From Armatimonadota bacterium (lineage in GTDB: Bacteria > Sysuimicrobiota > Sysuimicrobiia > Sysuimicrobiales > Humicultoraceae): DNA of 64,000 nt. Below are positions 1 to 9,079 of the stretch, piece after piece; positions within the stretch are counted from its first letter, which is position 1, and each line of letters begins with the position of its first letter. The stretch lies in assembly GCA_031081715.1 (NCBI GenBank), contig JAVHMA010000004.1, positions 1 through 64,000 of the forward strand, written 5' to 3'. The position numbers were made by a program, and so were the translations under genes. Below the pieces are notes generated by a model. It was not told the DNA's origin. It saw only the letters and a list, made by a program, of their open reading frames with translations, and did no database searches.

Positions 1-1
1 G

Positions 2-226
2 GCCCGCCGCGAGCCGGACCCCCTGGTCGAGGACCTCACCCAGCGCGAGCATCAGGTCCTGCAGCTCCTGGCCGAGGGCCTCGCCAACCGGGAGATCGCC
101 CGGCGTCTCTCGATCAGCGAGCACACGGTCAACTTCCACGTCGACGCCATCCTGGGCAAGCTGGGCGCCCACAGCCGCACCGAGGCCGTGGCCCGAGCCG
201 CGCGTCTGGGTCTGCTCATCTTGTAG
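2..226 (+). CDS. LuxR-family response regulator, C-terminal HTH (5' truncated)
   Basis: The window opens inside this gene; the frame starting at base 2 runs 74 codons to TAG. What remains is a complete GerE/LuxR DNA-binding domain: the LTQREHQVLQLLAEGLANR segment, then EIARRLSISEHTVNFHV as the recognition helix-turn-helix, then the closing dimerisation helix. This is the usual C-terminus of a NarL-type two-component regulator. The receiver domain, if present, lies outside the window, so a non-receiver LuxR protein cannot be excluded. It is followed after about 100 bp by two S1C proteases that could be part of its regulon, which is inference only. Confidence 0.9.
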   Translation, partial: ARREPDPLVEDLTQREHQVLQLLAEGLANREIARRLSISEHTVNFHVDAILGKLGAHSRTEAVARAARLGLLIL

Positions 227-329
227 GCGGCGAGGCGCGCGTCTGGCCGCGCGTGCGCGCATCCTCCCCAAACGGGCGATGTCCGCCTCCGGCCCCCGAT
301 GGCATCCTGGCTCCGGAGGTGACGTGCCG

Positions 330-1223
330 ATGGAGCTGCTTGCGGATCTGTCCCGCTCGCTGGAAGCCCTGGTCGAGACCGGCGGGGCGTCGGTGGTGCG
401 CGTGGAAGCGCGGCGGTCCCTCGCGGCGTCCGGGGTGATCTGGGCCAGCGACGGGCTGATCGTGGCCGCCGACCACGCGGTCGAGCGCGACGAGGGCGTA
501 CGCGTCGGCCTGCCCGACGGCGCCGCGGTGCCGGCGGTGGTGGTGGGTCGTGACCCGAGCACCGACGTCGCGTTGCTACGCGCCGAGGCCACGGGTCTGG
601 CCTCGCCGCGCTGGGGCGACGCCGCGTCCGCGCGCGCGGGCCGCCTGGTGCTCGGCCTTGGCCGTCCGGGCCGGACGATCCGCGCGACCCTGGCCGTGGT
701 CAGCGCCGCGGCCGACCGGTGGGAGACACCGGGCGGCGGGGTGCTTGACCGCTACGTGGAGATCGACGGCCGGCCGCATCCGGGGTTCTCCGGCGGCCTG
801 CTGGTGGACGCCTCGGGCGGTGCGCTCGGGATGACGACGTCCGGGCTGCTGCGGCGCGCCATGCTGGCCGTGCCGGCATCCACGCTCGGCCGCGTGGCGG
901 AAGCGCTGCTGGCCCACGGCCGCATCCGGCGCGGCTACCTCGGCGTGGGCGCGCAGCCGGTTCGGCTGCCGCCGGCCGCGCGCCAGGCGTACGGTCAGGA
1001 CGCCGGCCTACTGGTGCTGTCGGTTGAGCCCGGCAGCCCGGCCGATCAGGCCGGTGTGATGCTCGGCGACGTCGTGCTCGGGTTGGGCAGCGACCGCGTC
1101 CACGACGTGCATGACCTGCTCCGCGCGCTCCAGGCGGAGCGCATCGGAACCCGCATGCCGCTGCGCATCCTGCGTGCCGGCGCGGCCCGGGAGCTCGCGG
1201 TCGTGATCGGGGAGCGCGGGTAG
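330..1223 (+). CDS. S1C (HtrA/Deg-like) serine protease with PDZ domain, cytoplasmic type
   Basis: A 297-residue trypsin-fold protease with a C-terminal PDZ domain (about residues 200-295, core YLGVGAQPV...GLLVLSVEPGSPADQAG). The triad is recognisable as His49 (AADHAV), Asp79 (STDVALL) and Ser154. The serine loop reads GFSGG rather than the canonical GNSGG, so the oxyanion loop is altered. The ATG at 330 is chosen because GGAGGT lies 9 bp upstream; an in-frame upstream start at 279 has no comparable site. No signal peptide is visible, so it is probably cytosolic. The next protease gene starts 1 bp after its stop, so the two are co-transcribed. It may be a regulatory partner of its neighbour with reduced activity. 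Confidence 0.85.
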   Translation: MELLADLSRSLEALVETGGASVVRVEARRSLAASGVIWASDGLIVAADHAVERDEGVRVGLPDGAAVPAVVVGRDPSTDVALLRAEATGLASPRWGDAASARAGRLVLGLGRPGRTIRATLAVVSAAADRWETPGGGVLDRYVEIDGRPHPGFSGGLLVDASGGALGMTTSGLLRRAMLAVPASTLGRVAEALLAHGRIRRGYLGVGAQPVRLPPAARQAYGQDAGLLVLSVEPGSPADQAGVMLGDVVLGLGSDRVHDVHDLLRALQAERIGTRMPLRILRAGAARELAVVIGERG

Positions 1224-1224
1224 G

Positions 1225-2199
1225 GTGGCGGCGATCGTGGGCGCGCCCACCGAGACCGAGGCGCTCGACGCGTACTCCCGGGCGGTGGTGCACGCGGTCG
1301 AGCAGGTGGGCCCGGCTGTCGTGAGCGTCATGACGGGCGGCGTGCACCGGGGTCGGCGTGGCGAGGCGCGCGGCGGCGGGAGCGGCGTCGTGATCGCGCC
1401 CGACGGCTACGTGCTGACCAACAGCCACGTCGTCGGCGGGGCCGCGCAGATCGAGGTGGTGCTGCCCGACGGCCGGCGCCTGCCCGCGCAGCTCGTCGGC
1501 GCCGATCCCCACACCGACCTGGCGGTCGTCCGCGTGGCCGCCGCCGGGCTGTTGGCCGCGACCCTAGGCGACTCGAGCCGGCTGCGCGTGGGGCAGCTCG
1601 TGATCGCTATCGGCAATCCGCTGGGCTTCCAGGCCACGGTGACCGCCGGGGTGATCAGCGCGCTCGGGCGGACGCTGCGCGCGCAGACGGGCCGCCTGAT
1701 CGACAACGTCATCCAGACCGACGCCGCGCTCAACCCCGGTAACTCCGGCGGCCCGCTCGTGGACTCGCGGGGCACGGTGATCGGGCTGAACACCGCGATC
1801 ATCGCCTTTTCGCAGGGCCTGTGTTTCGCCATCCCGGTCGACACCGCCAGGTGGGTCGCCGCGCAGCTCATCCGCGACGGCCGGGTCCGTCGGGCGTGGC
1901 TGGGCATCACCGCCGAGGCCGCGCCCCTGGGGCGCGAGGCCGTGGTGCGTCACCGGCTCGCCGCCGACCGCGCGGTCAGGGTCATGGAGGTGGTGCCCGG
2001 CAGCCCGGCCGAGCGCGCGGGGCTGCGCGCCGGCGACGTCATCGTCGCGCTGGACGGCACGCCGATCGGCTCGGCCGACGACCTGCAGCGGGCGCTGGGG
2101 CCAGAGCGCATCGGCGTCGCCGTGGCGATCGAGGCGCTGCGCGGCGGCGAGCGCGTGCCGCTCCAGGTGACGCCCGCCGAGGCGCCCGCCGGCGTCTAG
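1225..2199 (+). CDS. S1C (HtrA/Deg-like) serine protease with PDZ domain
   Basis: A 324-residue protease starting at GTG. It carries the full DegP-type triad: His68 (LTNSHVV), Asp98 (PHTDLAVV) and Ser174 in NPGNSGGPLVD, followed by the INTAI-like strand (GLNTAIIAF). A PDZ domain occupies roughly residues 235-320 (VMEVVPGSPAERAGLRAGDVIVAL). The family degrades or refolds misfolded protein. No signal peptide or N-terminal membrane helix is seen, unlike typical periplasmic HtrA, suggesting cytosolic action. It is nearly fused to the preceding paralogue (1 bp gap), so this is a tandem duplication in which this copy keeps the canonical serine loop. Confidence 0.92.
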   Translation: MAAIVGAPTETEALDAYSRAVVHAVEQVGPAVVSVMTGGVHRGRRGEARGGGSGVVIAPDGYVLTNSHVVGGAAQIEVVLPDGRRLPAQLVGADPHTDLAVVRVAAAGLLAATLGDSSRLRVGQLVIAIGNPLGFQATVTAGVISALGRTLRAQTGRLIDNVIQTDAALNPGNSGGPLVDSRGTVIGLNTAIIAFSQGLCFAIPVDTARWVAAQLIRDGRVRRAWLGITAEAAPLGREAVVRHRLAADRAVRVMEVVPGSPAERAGLRAGDVIVALDGTPIGSADDLQRALGPERIGVAVAIEALRGGERVPLQVTPAEAPAGV

Positions 2200-2234
2200 C
2201 CTCAGGCCGCGGCGCGCCGCAGATTTGTCTTGCC

Positions 2235-2278
2235 CTTGACATAGCCATCGCCTGCGCTTCACCTCGGCTTGACCTCGG
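2235..2278 (+). promoter_or_regulatory. Candidate PHO box (tandem 11-bp direct repeats) upstream of pstS
   Basis: Two adjacent 11-mers differ at one base: CTTCACCTCGG (2257-2267) and CTTGACCTCGG (2268-2278). Both resemble the actinobacterial PhoP PHO-box unit G(G/T)TCAYYYR(G/C)G, at about 9/11 and 8/11. Two weaker units in the same 11-bp register lie upstream (2235-2245 and 2246-2256). The placement 86 bp before the pstS start is what a PhoB/PhoP-activated promoter would show. A weak -10-like TACGGT is at 2284-2289. The phoR/phoP genes are not in the window. Confidence 0.55.
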
Positions 2279-2363
2279 GCCGGTACGGTGAGGGTGCAGT
2301 CCGCGGCTGCGAGTTCGAAGCGCCCGGGCTGCACCGACAACCGAACCGCTCAAGGGGGAATCC

Positions 2364-3341
2364 ATGCGCATCCAACGTGCTCTGATGCCGGCGGTCGCCG
2401 CCGCGCTCGTCGCGGTGCTCGCGGCGCCGGTCCTCGGCCAGGTGAGGCTCGATTCGCGCCTGGTCAACTACCGCGCGGTCAGCGGGATCAGCGGCAACCT
2501 GAGCAGCGTGGGCTCCGACACGCTGAACAACCTGATGACGCTGTGGGCCGAGGGGTTCCAGCGGTTTTACCCCAACGTCCGTATCCAGGTCGAGGGCAAG
2601 GGTTCCAGCACCGCGCCGCCCGCGCTCATCGCCGGCACCGCCCAGCTCGGCCCGATGTCGCGGCCGATGCGGGGGAGCGAGATCGACCAGTTCGAGCGCA
2701 AGTACGGATACAAGCCGACCGAGATCCGTGTGGCGGTGGACGCCCTCGCGGTGTTCGTGAACAAGGACAACCCGCTCCGTTGCCTGTCCATGGAGCAGGT
2801 GGATGCCATCTTCTCGAAGACGCGCCGGGCCGGGTACCGTGAAGACATCCGCACGTGGGGCCAGCTCGGGTTGACGGGCGAGTGGGCCAGCCGGCCCCTC
2901 AGCCTGTTCGGCCGCAACTCCGCGTCGGGCACGTACGGGTTCTTCAAGGAGCACGTGCTGCGCAACGGCGACTACAAGGACGAGGTGAAGGAGCAACCCG
3001 GCTCGGCGGCGGTCGTGCAGGGCGTCACCGCCGACCGGTTCGCCATCGGCTACAGCGGCATCGGCTACGCGACCGCGGGCGTCCGCGCGGTTCCGATCGC
3101 GGAGCGCGCGGGTGGCGCATGCATGGAGGCGACGGCGCCCAACGCGTACGACGGGAGCTACCCGATCGCGCGGTTCCTGCTCGTCTACGTCAACCGCAAC
3201 CCGGCCGGGCGGGGCGACCCTCTCGTGCGCGAGTTCGTCCGGTACGTGTTCTCCCGACAGGGGCAGGAAGTCGTGATCAAGGACGGCTACTTCCCGATCC
3301 CCGCGCCGATCGCCGTCGAGGACTTGAAGAAGGTCGAGTAG
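2364..3341 (+). CDS. pstS: Phosphate ABC transporter, periplasmic phosphate-binding protein PstS
   Basis: A 325-residue secreted binding protein of the PstS family. Residues 1-26 form a signal peptide (MRIQRALMPAVAAALVAVLA) with an Ala/Gly cleavage region and no lipobox cysteine. The phosphate-binding loops are visible: SVGSDTL near the N-terminus and GRNSASGTYGFF in the middle, both typical of PBP-like phosphate receptors. It delivers inorganic phosphate to PstCAB. A GGGGG-rich ribosome site lies just ahead of the ATG. It heads a pstSCAB-phoU operon and sits behind a candidate PHO box, so induction by phosphate starvation is expected. Confidence 0.93.
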   Translation: MRIQRALMPAVAAALVAVLAAPVLGQVRLDSRLVNYRAVSGISGNLSSVGSDTLNNLMTLWAEGFQRFYPNVRIQVEGKGSSTAPPALIAGTAQLGPMSRPMRGSEIDQFERKYGYKPTEIRVAVDALAVFVNKDNPLRCLSMEQVDAIFSKTRRAGYREDIRTWGQLGLTGEWASRPLSLFGRNSASGTYGFFKEHVLRNGDYKDEVKEQPGSAAVVQGVTADRFAIGYSGIGYATAGVRAVPIAERAGGACMEATAPNAYDGSYPIARFLLVYVNRNPAGRGDPLVREFVRYVFSRQGQEVVIKDGYFPIPAPIAVEDLKKVE

Positions 3342-3356
3342 GCGGCGGCCGGAGCG

Positions 3357-5621
3357 GTGGGGGACGTTCGAGAAGGGGTGCTCGAGCCAGGCGGGCCGCT
3401 CGGCGGGGTCCGCCTGGCCGACCGCTCGCGCGCATCGCTCGGGCGCCGGCGGCGGCTCGACCGCGTGGCCCGGCGCGTGGTGGCGCTCGGCGGCGTTCTC
3501 GTCATCACCTCCATCCTGGCCATCCTGTTCGTCATCGCCGCAGAGGTCGTCCCGCTGGTCCAGCCGCCGTTTGCAGGCCCGCGTGCGAAAGTGCGCGTGC
3601 CGCTCTCGATGCCGCCGCTCGCGGTCGGCGTGGACGAGTATCGGGAGCTCGTCTACCTGGTTACGGCCAGGGGCGTCTCGGTCGTGCGCGCCGTGGACGG
3701 CGCGGTACTCCGCGCGGTCTCGCTCGACGGGCTGGGCGCGGCCCGGATCGTGGCGACCTCGGCGCTGGGCCGCGGCCCGTTCGGGGTGGGGCTCTCCGAC
3801 GGTCGCGTGATCCCGGTCGAGGTCCGGTTCAACGTCCGTTTCCAGGACGGGCGGCGCGTCAACGAGGCCGAACTGGTGGCCGGGACGCCCATCGACGCGT
3901 CAGTCGGTCGCTCGCTGCGCCACCTCGCGTACGCGGTCACGCCGCGGGGTCCGCTGGTCGTCGCGGTGACCGGACCCCGCGAGCTCACGGTCGCCGGGGT
4001 CCGGGAGAGCCGGCCGCTCGCCGGTCCGTCCCGGCGCGAGGCGGTGCGGGCGACCGCGGCGCTGCGCGTGGACGGCGAGGTTACGCAGGTCGTGATGGAT
4101 GGTCGGGGCGACTACGCGTACGCGGGCACGTCGGCGGGCGAGGTGGTCAGCGTTGCGCTCGCCGATCCCTCGGCGCCGGTCCAGCGCGGCATTGTGGCGG
4201 CCGGCGGGTCTTCCGTCTCGATCAGCGCGCTTGGGCTGCTGCTCGGCGACCGTACGCTCCTCGTGGGCGACGCCGCGGGCGGCGTGAGCACGTGGTTGAT
4301 CCTCCCGGACGTGGAACCGGCCGGGCTGCTCCGTGCCCACGTCTACGCGCCGCACACGGGACCCGTCGTGGCGTTCGCGCCCTCCCGGCGCGACAAAGGG
4401 TTCCTGTCGGTGGACGCCAGCGGCGGCGTCCACGTCAACTACGCCACGACCGGGCGCACGCTTCTGGTACTCCGAGCCGGGATCGAGGGCGCGGGGGCGA
4501 TGACCTATGCCCCGAAGGCCGACGGCTTCCTCATCGCCGGTCCGCACGGTCAGCTGCAAGATTGGGATCTGCACAACCCGCACCCGCAGGTGACCCTGCG
4601 GACGCTGTTCGGCAAGGTACTCTATGAGGGCTATCGGGAGCCCGCCTACGTCTGGCAGTCCACCGGCGGGACCGACGACTTCGAGGAGAAGCTCAGCCTC
4701 ACGCCCCTGGTCTTCGGCACCTTGAAGGGAACGTTCTACGCGCTGCTCGTCGCCGTGCCCCTGGCGATTCTGGGGGCGCTGTACGCCTCGCAGTTCATGC
4801 ACCCGACCCTGCGCGGGATCGTCAAGCCCGTCGTCGAGATCATGGCGGCCCTGCCCAGCGTGGTGCTCGGCTTCCTGGCCGGGCTGTGGCTCGCGCCGAT
4901 GCTCGCGCGCGTCGTGCCCGGCGTCTTTCTCATGCCTGTCTTCATTCCGCTCTGCGTCCTCGCGGCGCTGCTTCTGTGGCGGTGGGTGCCGGCGCGGGTC
5001 CGGCGCCGGCTGCGGCCCGGCACGGAGGTGGCGCTGCTCCTGCCGGTGGTGTGCCTGGGCGGCTGGCTCGCGCTGCGCGCCGGGTCGGCCGTGGAGGCTG
5101 CCCTGCTGGGTGGCGACTACCACGCCTGGCTGCTGCGCACGCTGGGGATCACCTACGACCAGCGCAACTCGCTGGTGGTCGGGTTCGCGATGGGCTTCGC
5201 GGTGATCCCGATCATCTTTACGATCTCCGAGGACGCGCTCTCGAGCGTGCCGCCCTCGCTCGCGGCCGGGTCGCTGGCGCTTGGCGCCACCCGGTGGCAG
5301 ACCGCGCTCCGGGTAGTCCTGCCGACGGCCAGCCCTGGGATCTTTTCCGCGGTGATGATCGGGTTCGGCCGCGCGGTCGGCGAGACCATGATCGTGCTGA
5401 TGGCGACCGGCAACACGCCCGTCATGGACTGGTCGATCTTCAACGGGTTTCGCGCGCTCTCCGCGAACGTCGCGGTCGAGCTCCCAGAGGCACCGGTGGG
5501 ACAGACCCTCTACCGCGTGCTGTTCCTCGCGGCGCTCCTGCTATTCGCGCTTACCTTCGTGGTCAACACCGCGGCCGAGATCGTGCGGCTGCGCCTGCGG
5601 AGGCGGTACCAGACACTATGA
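3357..5621 (+). CDS. pstC: Phosphate ABC transporter permease PstC, long form with large extracytoplasmic insert
   Basis: A 754-residue permease, more than twice the usual 300-330. One membrane helix (about residues 41-66) is followed by about 360 residues of soluble sequence with repeated beta-strand/Gly-Asp motifs reminiscent of a WD40 or beta-propeller fold (for example YAYAGTSAGEVVSV, LLVGDAAGGVSTW). The conserved transport domain starts near residue 440 and includes the EAA loop [19 protein letters not shown]. Long PstC proteins with such inserts are known in some gammaproteobacteria. The start is uncertain: GTG at 3357 or in-frame GTG at 3378, both with purine-rich leaders. The stop overlaps the pstA start (ATGA). 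Confidence 0.9.
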   Translation: MGDVREGVLEPGGPLGGVRLADRSRASLGRRRRLDRVARRVVALGGVLVITSILAILFVIAAEVVPLVQPPFAGPRAKVRVPLSMPPLAVGVDEYRELVYLVTARGVSVVRAVDGAVLRAVSLDGLGAARIVATSALGRGPFGVGLSDGRVIPVEVRFNVRFQDGRRVNEAELVAGTPIDASVGRSLRHLAYAVTPRGPLVVAVTGPRELTVAGVRESRPLAGPSRREAVRATAALRVDGEVTQVVMDGRGDYAYAGTSAGEVVSVALADPSAPVQRGIVAAGGSSVSISALGLLLGDRTLLVGDAAGGVSTWLILPDVEPAGLLRAHVYAPHTGPVVAFAPSRRDKGFLSVDASGGVHVNYATTGRTLLVLRAGIEGAGAMTYAPKADGFLIAGPHGQLQDWDLHNPHPQVTLRTLFGKVLYEGYREPAYVWQSTGGTDDFEEKLSLTPLVFGTLKGTFYALLVAVPLAILGALYASQFMHPTLRGIVKPVVEIMAALPSVVLGFLAGLWLAPMLARVVPGVFLMPVFIPLCVLAALLLWRWVPARVRRRLRPGTEVALLLPVVCLGGWLALRAGSAVEAALLGGDYHAWLLRTLGITYDQRNSLVVGFAMGFAVIPIIFTISEDALSSVPPSLAAGSLALGATRWQTALRVVLPTASPGIFSAVMIGFGRAVGETMIVLMATGNTPVMDWSIFNGFRALSANVAVELPEAPVGQTLYRVLFLAALLLFALTFVVNTAAEIVRLRLRRRYQTL

Positions 5622-7234
5622 AGGGCTTCTGGCGCAGCGGCGATCCGTTCGTCTGGCTCACCGGGGCCGCGCTCGCGTTCGCGCTGTTGATGGTGTTCGG
5701 GCTCGTGGGCCTGGTGCTGGTCCACGGGCTGGGGTTCTTCTGGCCGCGGGATGTCGCGCGGGTCACCCTGGTCGGCGGCGGGGCGGTCGTGGGGGAGATC
5801 GTCGAACGCGAACCTATCCCGGGGCCGCTTTCTCCAGGCGCTCCGCGACCGTTCCGCGTCAAGGTGAAGCAGGGCAACCGCGACGTCGTCGGCGCCGACT
5901 TCGTGTGGATCGACGAGTCGCGGATCGCCAGCGTGGACCGACCGGCCGGCCTGGTGGTGGTCGAACGCCGCGAATGGGGCAACGCCTACGGCACGATCCG
6001 CGACGTCCGCGAGGGCGCCCGTGTGGTCGCCGCCGGCGAGGAGGCCGCGTTGGCCGCGCTCGCCGGGCGGCTGCCGGCCGCGCTCGCGCTCGCGCGCGAG
6101 ATCCGGCGCATCGAGCGGGACGAGGTCGGGCGCATCAACTACGAGCAGGAGCGTATCCGCCTGCGGCTTCGACGCCTGGAGCTGCGAGGGATGCGTGAGG
6201 GGCCGCAGGTGGAGGCGCTGCGCGCCGAGCTCGCGGGACTGCAGAGCCGGTACGATGCCCGGGTCAGAGAGCTCGACGCGCTCAAGGCCCGGCAGACCGG
6301 TACGCTGACCCTGGTCATCGCCGATGGCCGGACGATGGCCATCCCGCTGGCGCAGATCGTGCGTGTCTCCCGTCCGAACGCGGTGGGGCTGGCCGGCCGG
6401 GCCGGTCTGTACGCCGCCAGGGTCTGGGAGTTCGTGGCCGGAGACCCCCGCGAGGCCAACACCGAGGGCGGGGTCTTTCCTGCGATCTTCGGCACCGTGA
6501 TGATGGTCATGCTCATGAGCCTGGCGGTGACGCCCTTCGGCGTGCTCGCGGCCTTCTACCTCCGCGAGTACGCGCACCAGGGGCCGCTGGTCAGCACGGT
6601 CCGGATCGCGGTCAACAACCTGGCGGGCGTGCCCTCGATCGTCTTCGGCGTCTTCGGGTTGGGGTTCTTCGTCTACTTCGTGGGCGGCGCGATCGATCGG
6701 GCGTTCTTCCCCGAGGCGCTGCCGACGCCGACGTTCGGCACCGGTGGCATCCTGTGGGCGTCGCTGACGCTGGCCCTGCTTACGGTGCCCGTGGTCATCG
6801 TGGCCACCGAGGAAGGTCTGGCGGCGATTCCTCGGTCGCTGCGCGAGGGCTCGCTCGCGCTCGGCGCCACCCGGCTGGAGACCACGATCCGGGTTGTCCT
6901 GCCCGCGGTCCTGCCGTCGATCCTCACCGGGCTCATCCTCGCGATGGCGCGGGCGGCGGGCGAGGTCGCGCCGCTCATGCTCACCGGGGTCGTGAAGCTA
7001 GCGCCGGCACTGCCGGTCGATGGATTCCCACCCTACGTGCACCTGGAGCGCAAGTTCATGCACCTGGGGTTCCACATCTATGACGTAGGGTTCCAGTCAC
7101 CCAACGTCGATGCGGCTCGGCCGATGGTCTTCGCGACCACACTGCTGCTGCTGGGTATCGTGCTCGTCCTCAACCTGGTCGCGATCGCGCTGCGCAACCG
7201 GCTGCGGCGCAAGTACGCCGCCTCGGCCGTCTAA
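5618..7234 (+). CDS. pstA: Phosphate ABC transporter permease PstA, long form with coiled-coil insert
   Basis: A 538-residue permease subunit, against about 280-300 in most bacteria. After the first membrane helix (about residues 8-36) comes an extracytoplasmic insert of about 250 residues. It includes a strongly charged coiled coil around residues 160-225 (ARELRRIE-like heptads, [20 protein letters not shown]). The permease core follows, with the EAA motif [19 protein letters not shown] and several hydrophobic helices. The start ATG overlaps the pstC stop by ATGA, so translation is coupled. The paired inserts in PstC and PstA suggest they contact each other or PstS outside the membrane. Confidence 0.9.
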   Translation: MKGFWRSGDPFVWLTGAALAFALLMVFGLVGLVLVHGLGFFWPRDVARVTLVGGGAVVGEIVEREPIPGPLSPGAPRPFRVKVKQGNRDVVGADFVWIDESRIASVDRPAGLVVVERREWGNAYGTIRDVREGARVVAAGEEAALAALAGRLPAALALAREIRRIERDEVGRINYEQERIRLRLRRLELRGMREGPQVEALRAELAGLQSRYDARVRELDALKARQTGTLTLVIADGRTMAIPLAQIVRVSRPNAVGLAGRAGLYAARVWEFVAGDPREANTEGGVFPAIFGTVMMVMLMSLAVTPFGVLAAFYLREYAHQGPLVSTVRIAVNNLAGVPSIVFGVFGLGFFVYFVGGAIDRAFFPEALPTPTFGTGGILWASLTLALLTVPVVIVATEEGLAAIPRSLREGSLALGATRLETTIRVVLPAVLPSILTGLILAMARAAGEVAPLMLTGVVKLAPALPVDGFPPYVHLERKFMHLGFHIYDVGFQSPNVDAARPMVFATTLLLLGIVLVLNLVAIALRNRLRRKYAASAV

Positions 7235-7244
7235 GGAGGGAGCG

Positions 7245-8063
7245 ATGCTGGTCAACGTGCAGGTAGGGGCGCCGTCGAGCGGGCAGGGGCGGCCGACGAC
7301 GGCGTCCCCGCCGTCGGTCGTCGAGGCGCACCAGCTCTCGATGTGGTACGGGCGGACACAGGCCCTGTTCGGCGTGACGATGGCGGTTCCCCGACACCGC
7401 ATCACGGCGCTGATCGGGCCGTCGGGCTGCGGCAAGAGCACGCTGCTGCGCTGTATCAATCGCCTCAACGATCTGATCGACGGGGTGAAGGTCGCGGGGC
7501 GCCTCCGCCTGGCTGACATCGACGTGTACCACCCCGCGACGGACGTGGTGGACCTGCGCAGGCGGGTCGGCATGGTATTTCAGAAGTCGAACCCGTTCCC
7601 GAAGTCCGTCTACGAGAACGTGGCGTACGGGCCGCGGATTCTCGGGGTCACGCGCCGCGCCGAGCTGGACGCGATCGTCGAGCGGAGCCTGCGGGCCGCG
7701 GCGCTGTGGGACGAGGTGCGCGACCGGCTGCACGACAGCGCGCTCGGCCTCTCCGGTGGGCAGCAGCAGCGGCTGTGCATTGCCCGGGCCATCGCGGTGG
7801 AGCCCGAGGTGTTGCTCATGGACGAGCCGTGTTCGGCCCTCGACCCGGTGGCGACCGCGAAGATCGAGGACCTGATGACCGGCCTCAAAGAACGCTACAC
7901 CATCGTCATCGTGACGCACAACATGCAGCAGGCGGCGCGGGTGTCGGACTTTACGGGGTTCATGTGGCTCGGCGAGCTGGTGGAGTTTGGTCTGACGCGG
8001 GATCTGTTCACCACCCCGCGCGACCGGCGCACCGAGGACTACATCACGGGACGCTTCGGGTGA
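7245..8063 (+). CDS. pstB: Phosphate ABC transporter ATP-binding protein PstB
   Basis: A 272-residue ABC ATPase that powers PstCA. It shows Walker [10 protein letters not shown], the Q-loop region [21 protein letters not shown] (diagnostic of PstB), signature LSGGQQQR, Walker [13 protein letters not shown] and the H-loop IVIVTHN. The ATG at 7245 is preceded by AAGGAGGG at a good distance; longer in-frame upstream sequence overlaps pstA and is not credible. About 30 residues precede the ABC domain, slightly longer than E. coli PstB. Confidence 0.96.
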   Translation: MLVNVQVGAPSSGQGRPTTASPPSVVEAHQLSMWYGRTQALFGVTMAVPRHRITALIGPSGCGKSTLLRCINRLNDLIDGVKVAGRLRLADIDVYHPATDVVDLRRRVGMVFQKSNPFPKSVYENVAYGPRILGVTRRAELDAIVERSLRAAALWDEVRDRLHDSALGLSGGQQQRLCIARAIAVEPEVLLMDEPCSALDPVATAKIEDLMTGLKERYTIVIVTHNMQQAARVSDFTGFMWLGELVEFGLTRDLFTTPRDRRTEDYITGRFG

Positions 8064-8070
8064 GGTGACG

Positions 8071-8760
8071 ATGAGCGCCAGCGAGCGCCACACGCGCGTC
8101 GCGTTCGACGACGCCCTGCGGAGCCTGGAAGACGAGGTGCTCCGGATGGGTGGCATGGTGAGCGGTCTGCTCCAGCGCGCGGTCGCGGCCCTCCAGGCCG
8201 GTGATCGGGCCGCGGCCGCCTCGGTCGTGGCCGACGACGCCGGGGTGGACGCGCTCCACCTGGACATCGAGCAGCGGGTGGTGGCCCTGCTCGCGACCCA
8301 GCAGCCCATGGCCGGCGACCTGCGCGTGGTGACCTCGATCTTGGGTATCGCCATCGACCTGGAGCGCCTGGGAGATCACGCCGAGGGGATCGCGCGGCTG
8401 GCGCCCTTTCGCGGCCGAAGCTCCCTTGCCCGGTCGGTGGTGGATCTGTCGTATATGACCGGCGTGGTGCGCGGCATGCTGCACGATGCGCTCGAGGCGT
8501 TTACCCGTCGCGACCCGGTGCTGGCACAGGCCGTGGCCACCCGCGATGCGACCGTGGACGCGCTCAACGAGCAGGTCTTCCGGGTGCTGCTCACCCACAT
8601 GGCCGAGCAGCCACGGCGTCTGTCCGAGGCGATCGACCTGGTGATGGCGGCGATGCGCCTGGAGCGCGCGGGCGACCACGTGACCAACATCGCCGAGCGC
8701 GTCGTCTACGCGGCGACGGGCGTGCTCCGGCCGCTGGGCGGATCACGGGCGCCGGCCTAG
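8071..8760 (+). CDS. phoU: Phosphate transport system regulator PhoU
   Basis: A 229-residue all-helical protein with two PhoU repeats. Each carries the expected acidic/metal motif region: DLERLGDHAEGIARL in the first half and RLERAGDHVTNIAERVVY in the second. PhoU links Pst transporter state to the PhoR sensor kinase and limits phosphate uptake. ATG 8071 is preferred over GTG 8065 because GAGGTG sits just upstream. It is the last Pst gene in the operon. Confidence 0.95.
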   Translation: MSASERHTRVAFDDALRSLEDEVLRMGGMVSGLLQRAVAALQAGDRAAAASVVADDAGVDALHLDIEQRVVALLATQQPMAGDLRVVTSILGIAIDLERLGDHAEGIARLAPFRGRSSLARSVVDLSYMTGVVRGMLHDALEAFTRRDPVLAQAVATRDATVDALNEQVFRVLLTHMAEQPRRLSEAIDLVMAAMRLERAGDHVTNIAERVVYAATGVLRPLGGSRAPA

Positions 8761-8773
8761 TGAGGAGGGCAGG

Positions 8774-8995
8774 ATGACGAGGTTCATCGGGACCGCCGGC
8801 GGTCGGGCGAGCGCGGCCCGACCGCGCGCGGTCCTGCGGCTGTGGGGGATGGGAGATATCCCGGCGTCGGCGCTACTGGAGGCGGCGGAGGAGGTCCGGC
8901 GCGCGCTCGGAACGCTTGGGGTCGCCGAGGTCTCCATCGAGGTCGTTCCCGAGGACGACGAGGCGCCGCAGCCGGCCGCCGTCTTGGTCTCGTAG
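8774..8995 (+). CDS. Small conserved-looking protein of unknown function
   Basis: A 73-residue ORF with a strong AGGAGGGCAGG leader immediately before the ATG, only 13 bp after phoU, so very likely the next gene of the pst-phoU transcript. Residues 30-65 could form an alpha/beta unit (IPASALLEAAEEVRRALGTLGVAEVSIEVVPEDDE) similar in feel to heavy-metal-associated or ACT-like half-domains, but there are no Cys pairs. No signal peptide is seen. I do not recognise the family. Confidence 0.6.
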   Translation: MTRFIGTAGGRASAARPRAVLRLWGMGDIPASALLEAAEEVRRALGTLGVAEVSIEVVPEDDEAPQPAAVLVS

Positions 8996-9079
8996 CTCGC
9001 CGCGGTGCCCGCGGTGTGCGGGGAGGGGGCGGGGCGGCAGCCGCCGAACCCCCCAGCATCCCAGGCGGAGAGGACGCTC

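Noticed and set aside
2300-2340. A GAGTTCGAAGC element suggestive of a tRNA T-arm
   Set aside because: No matching acceptor, D or anticodon arms can be folded around it; it is part of the pstS leader.
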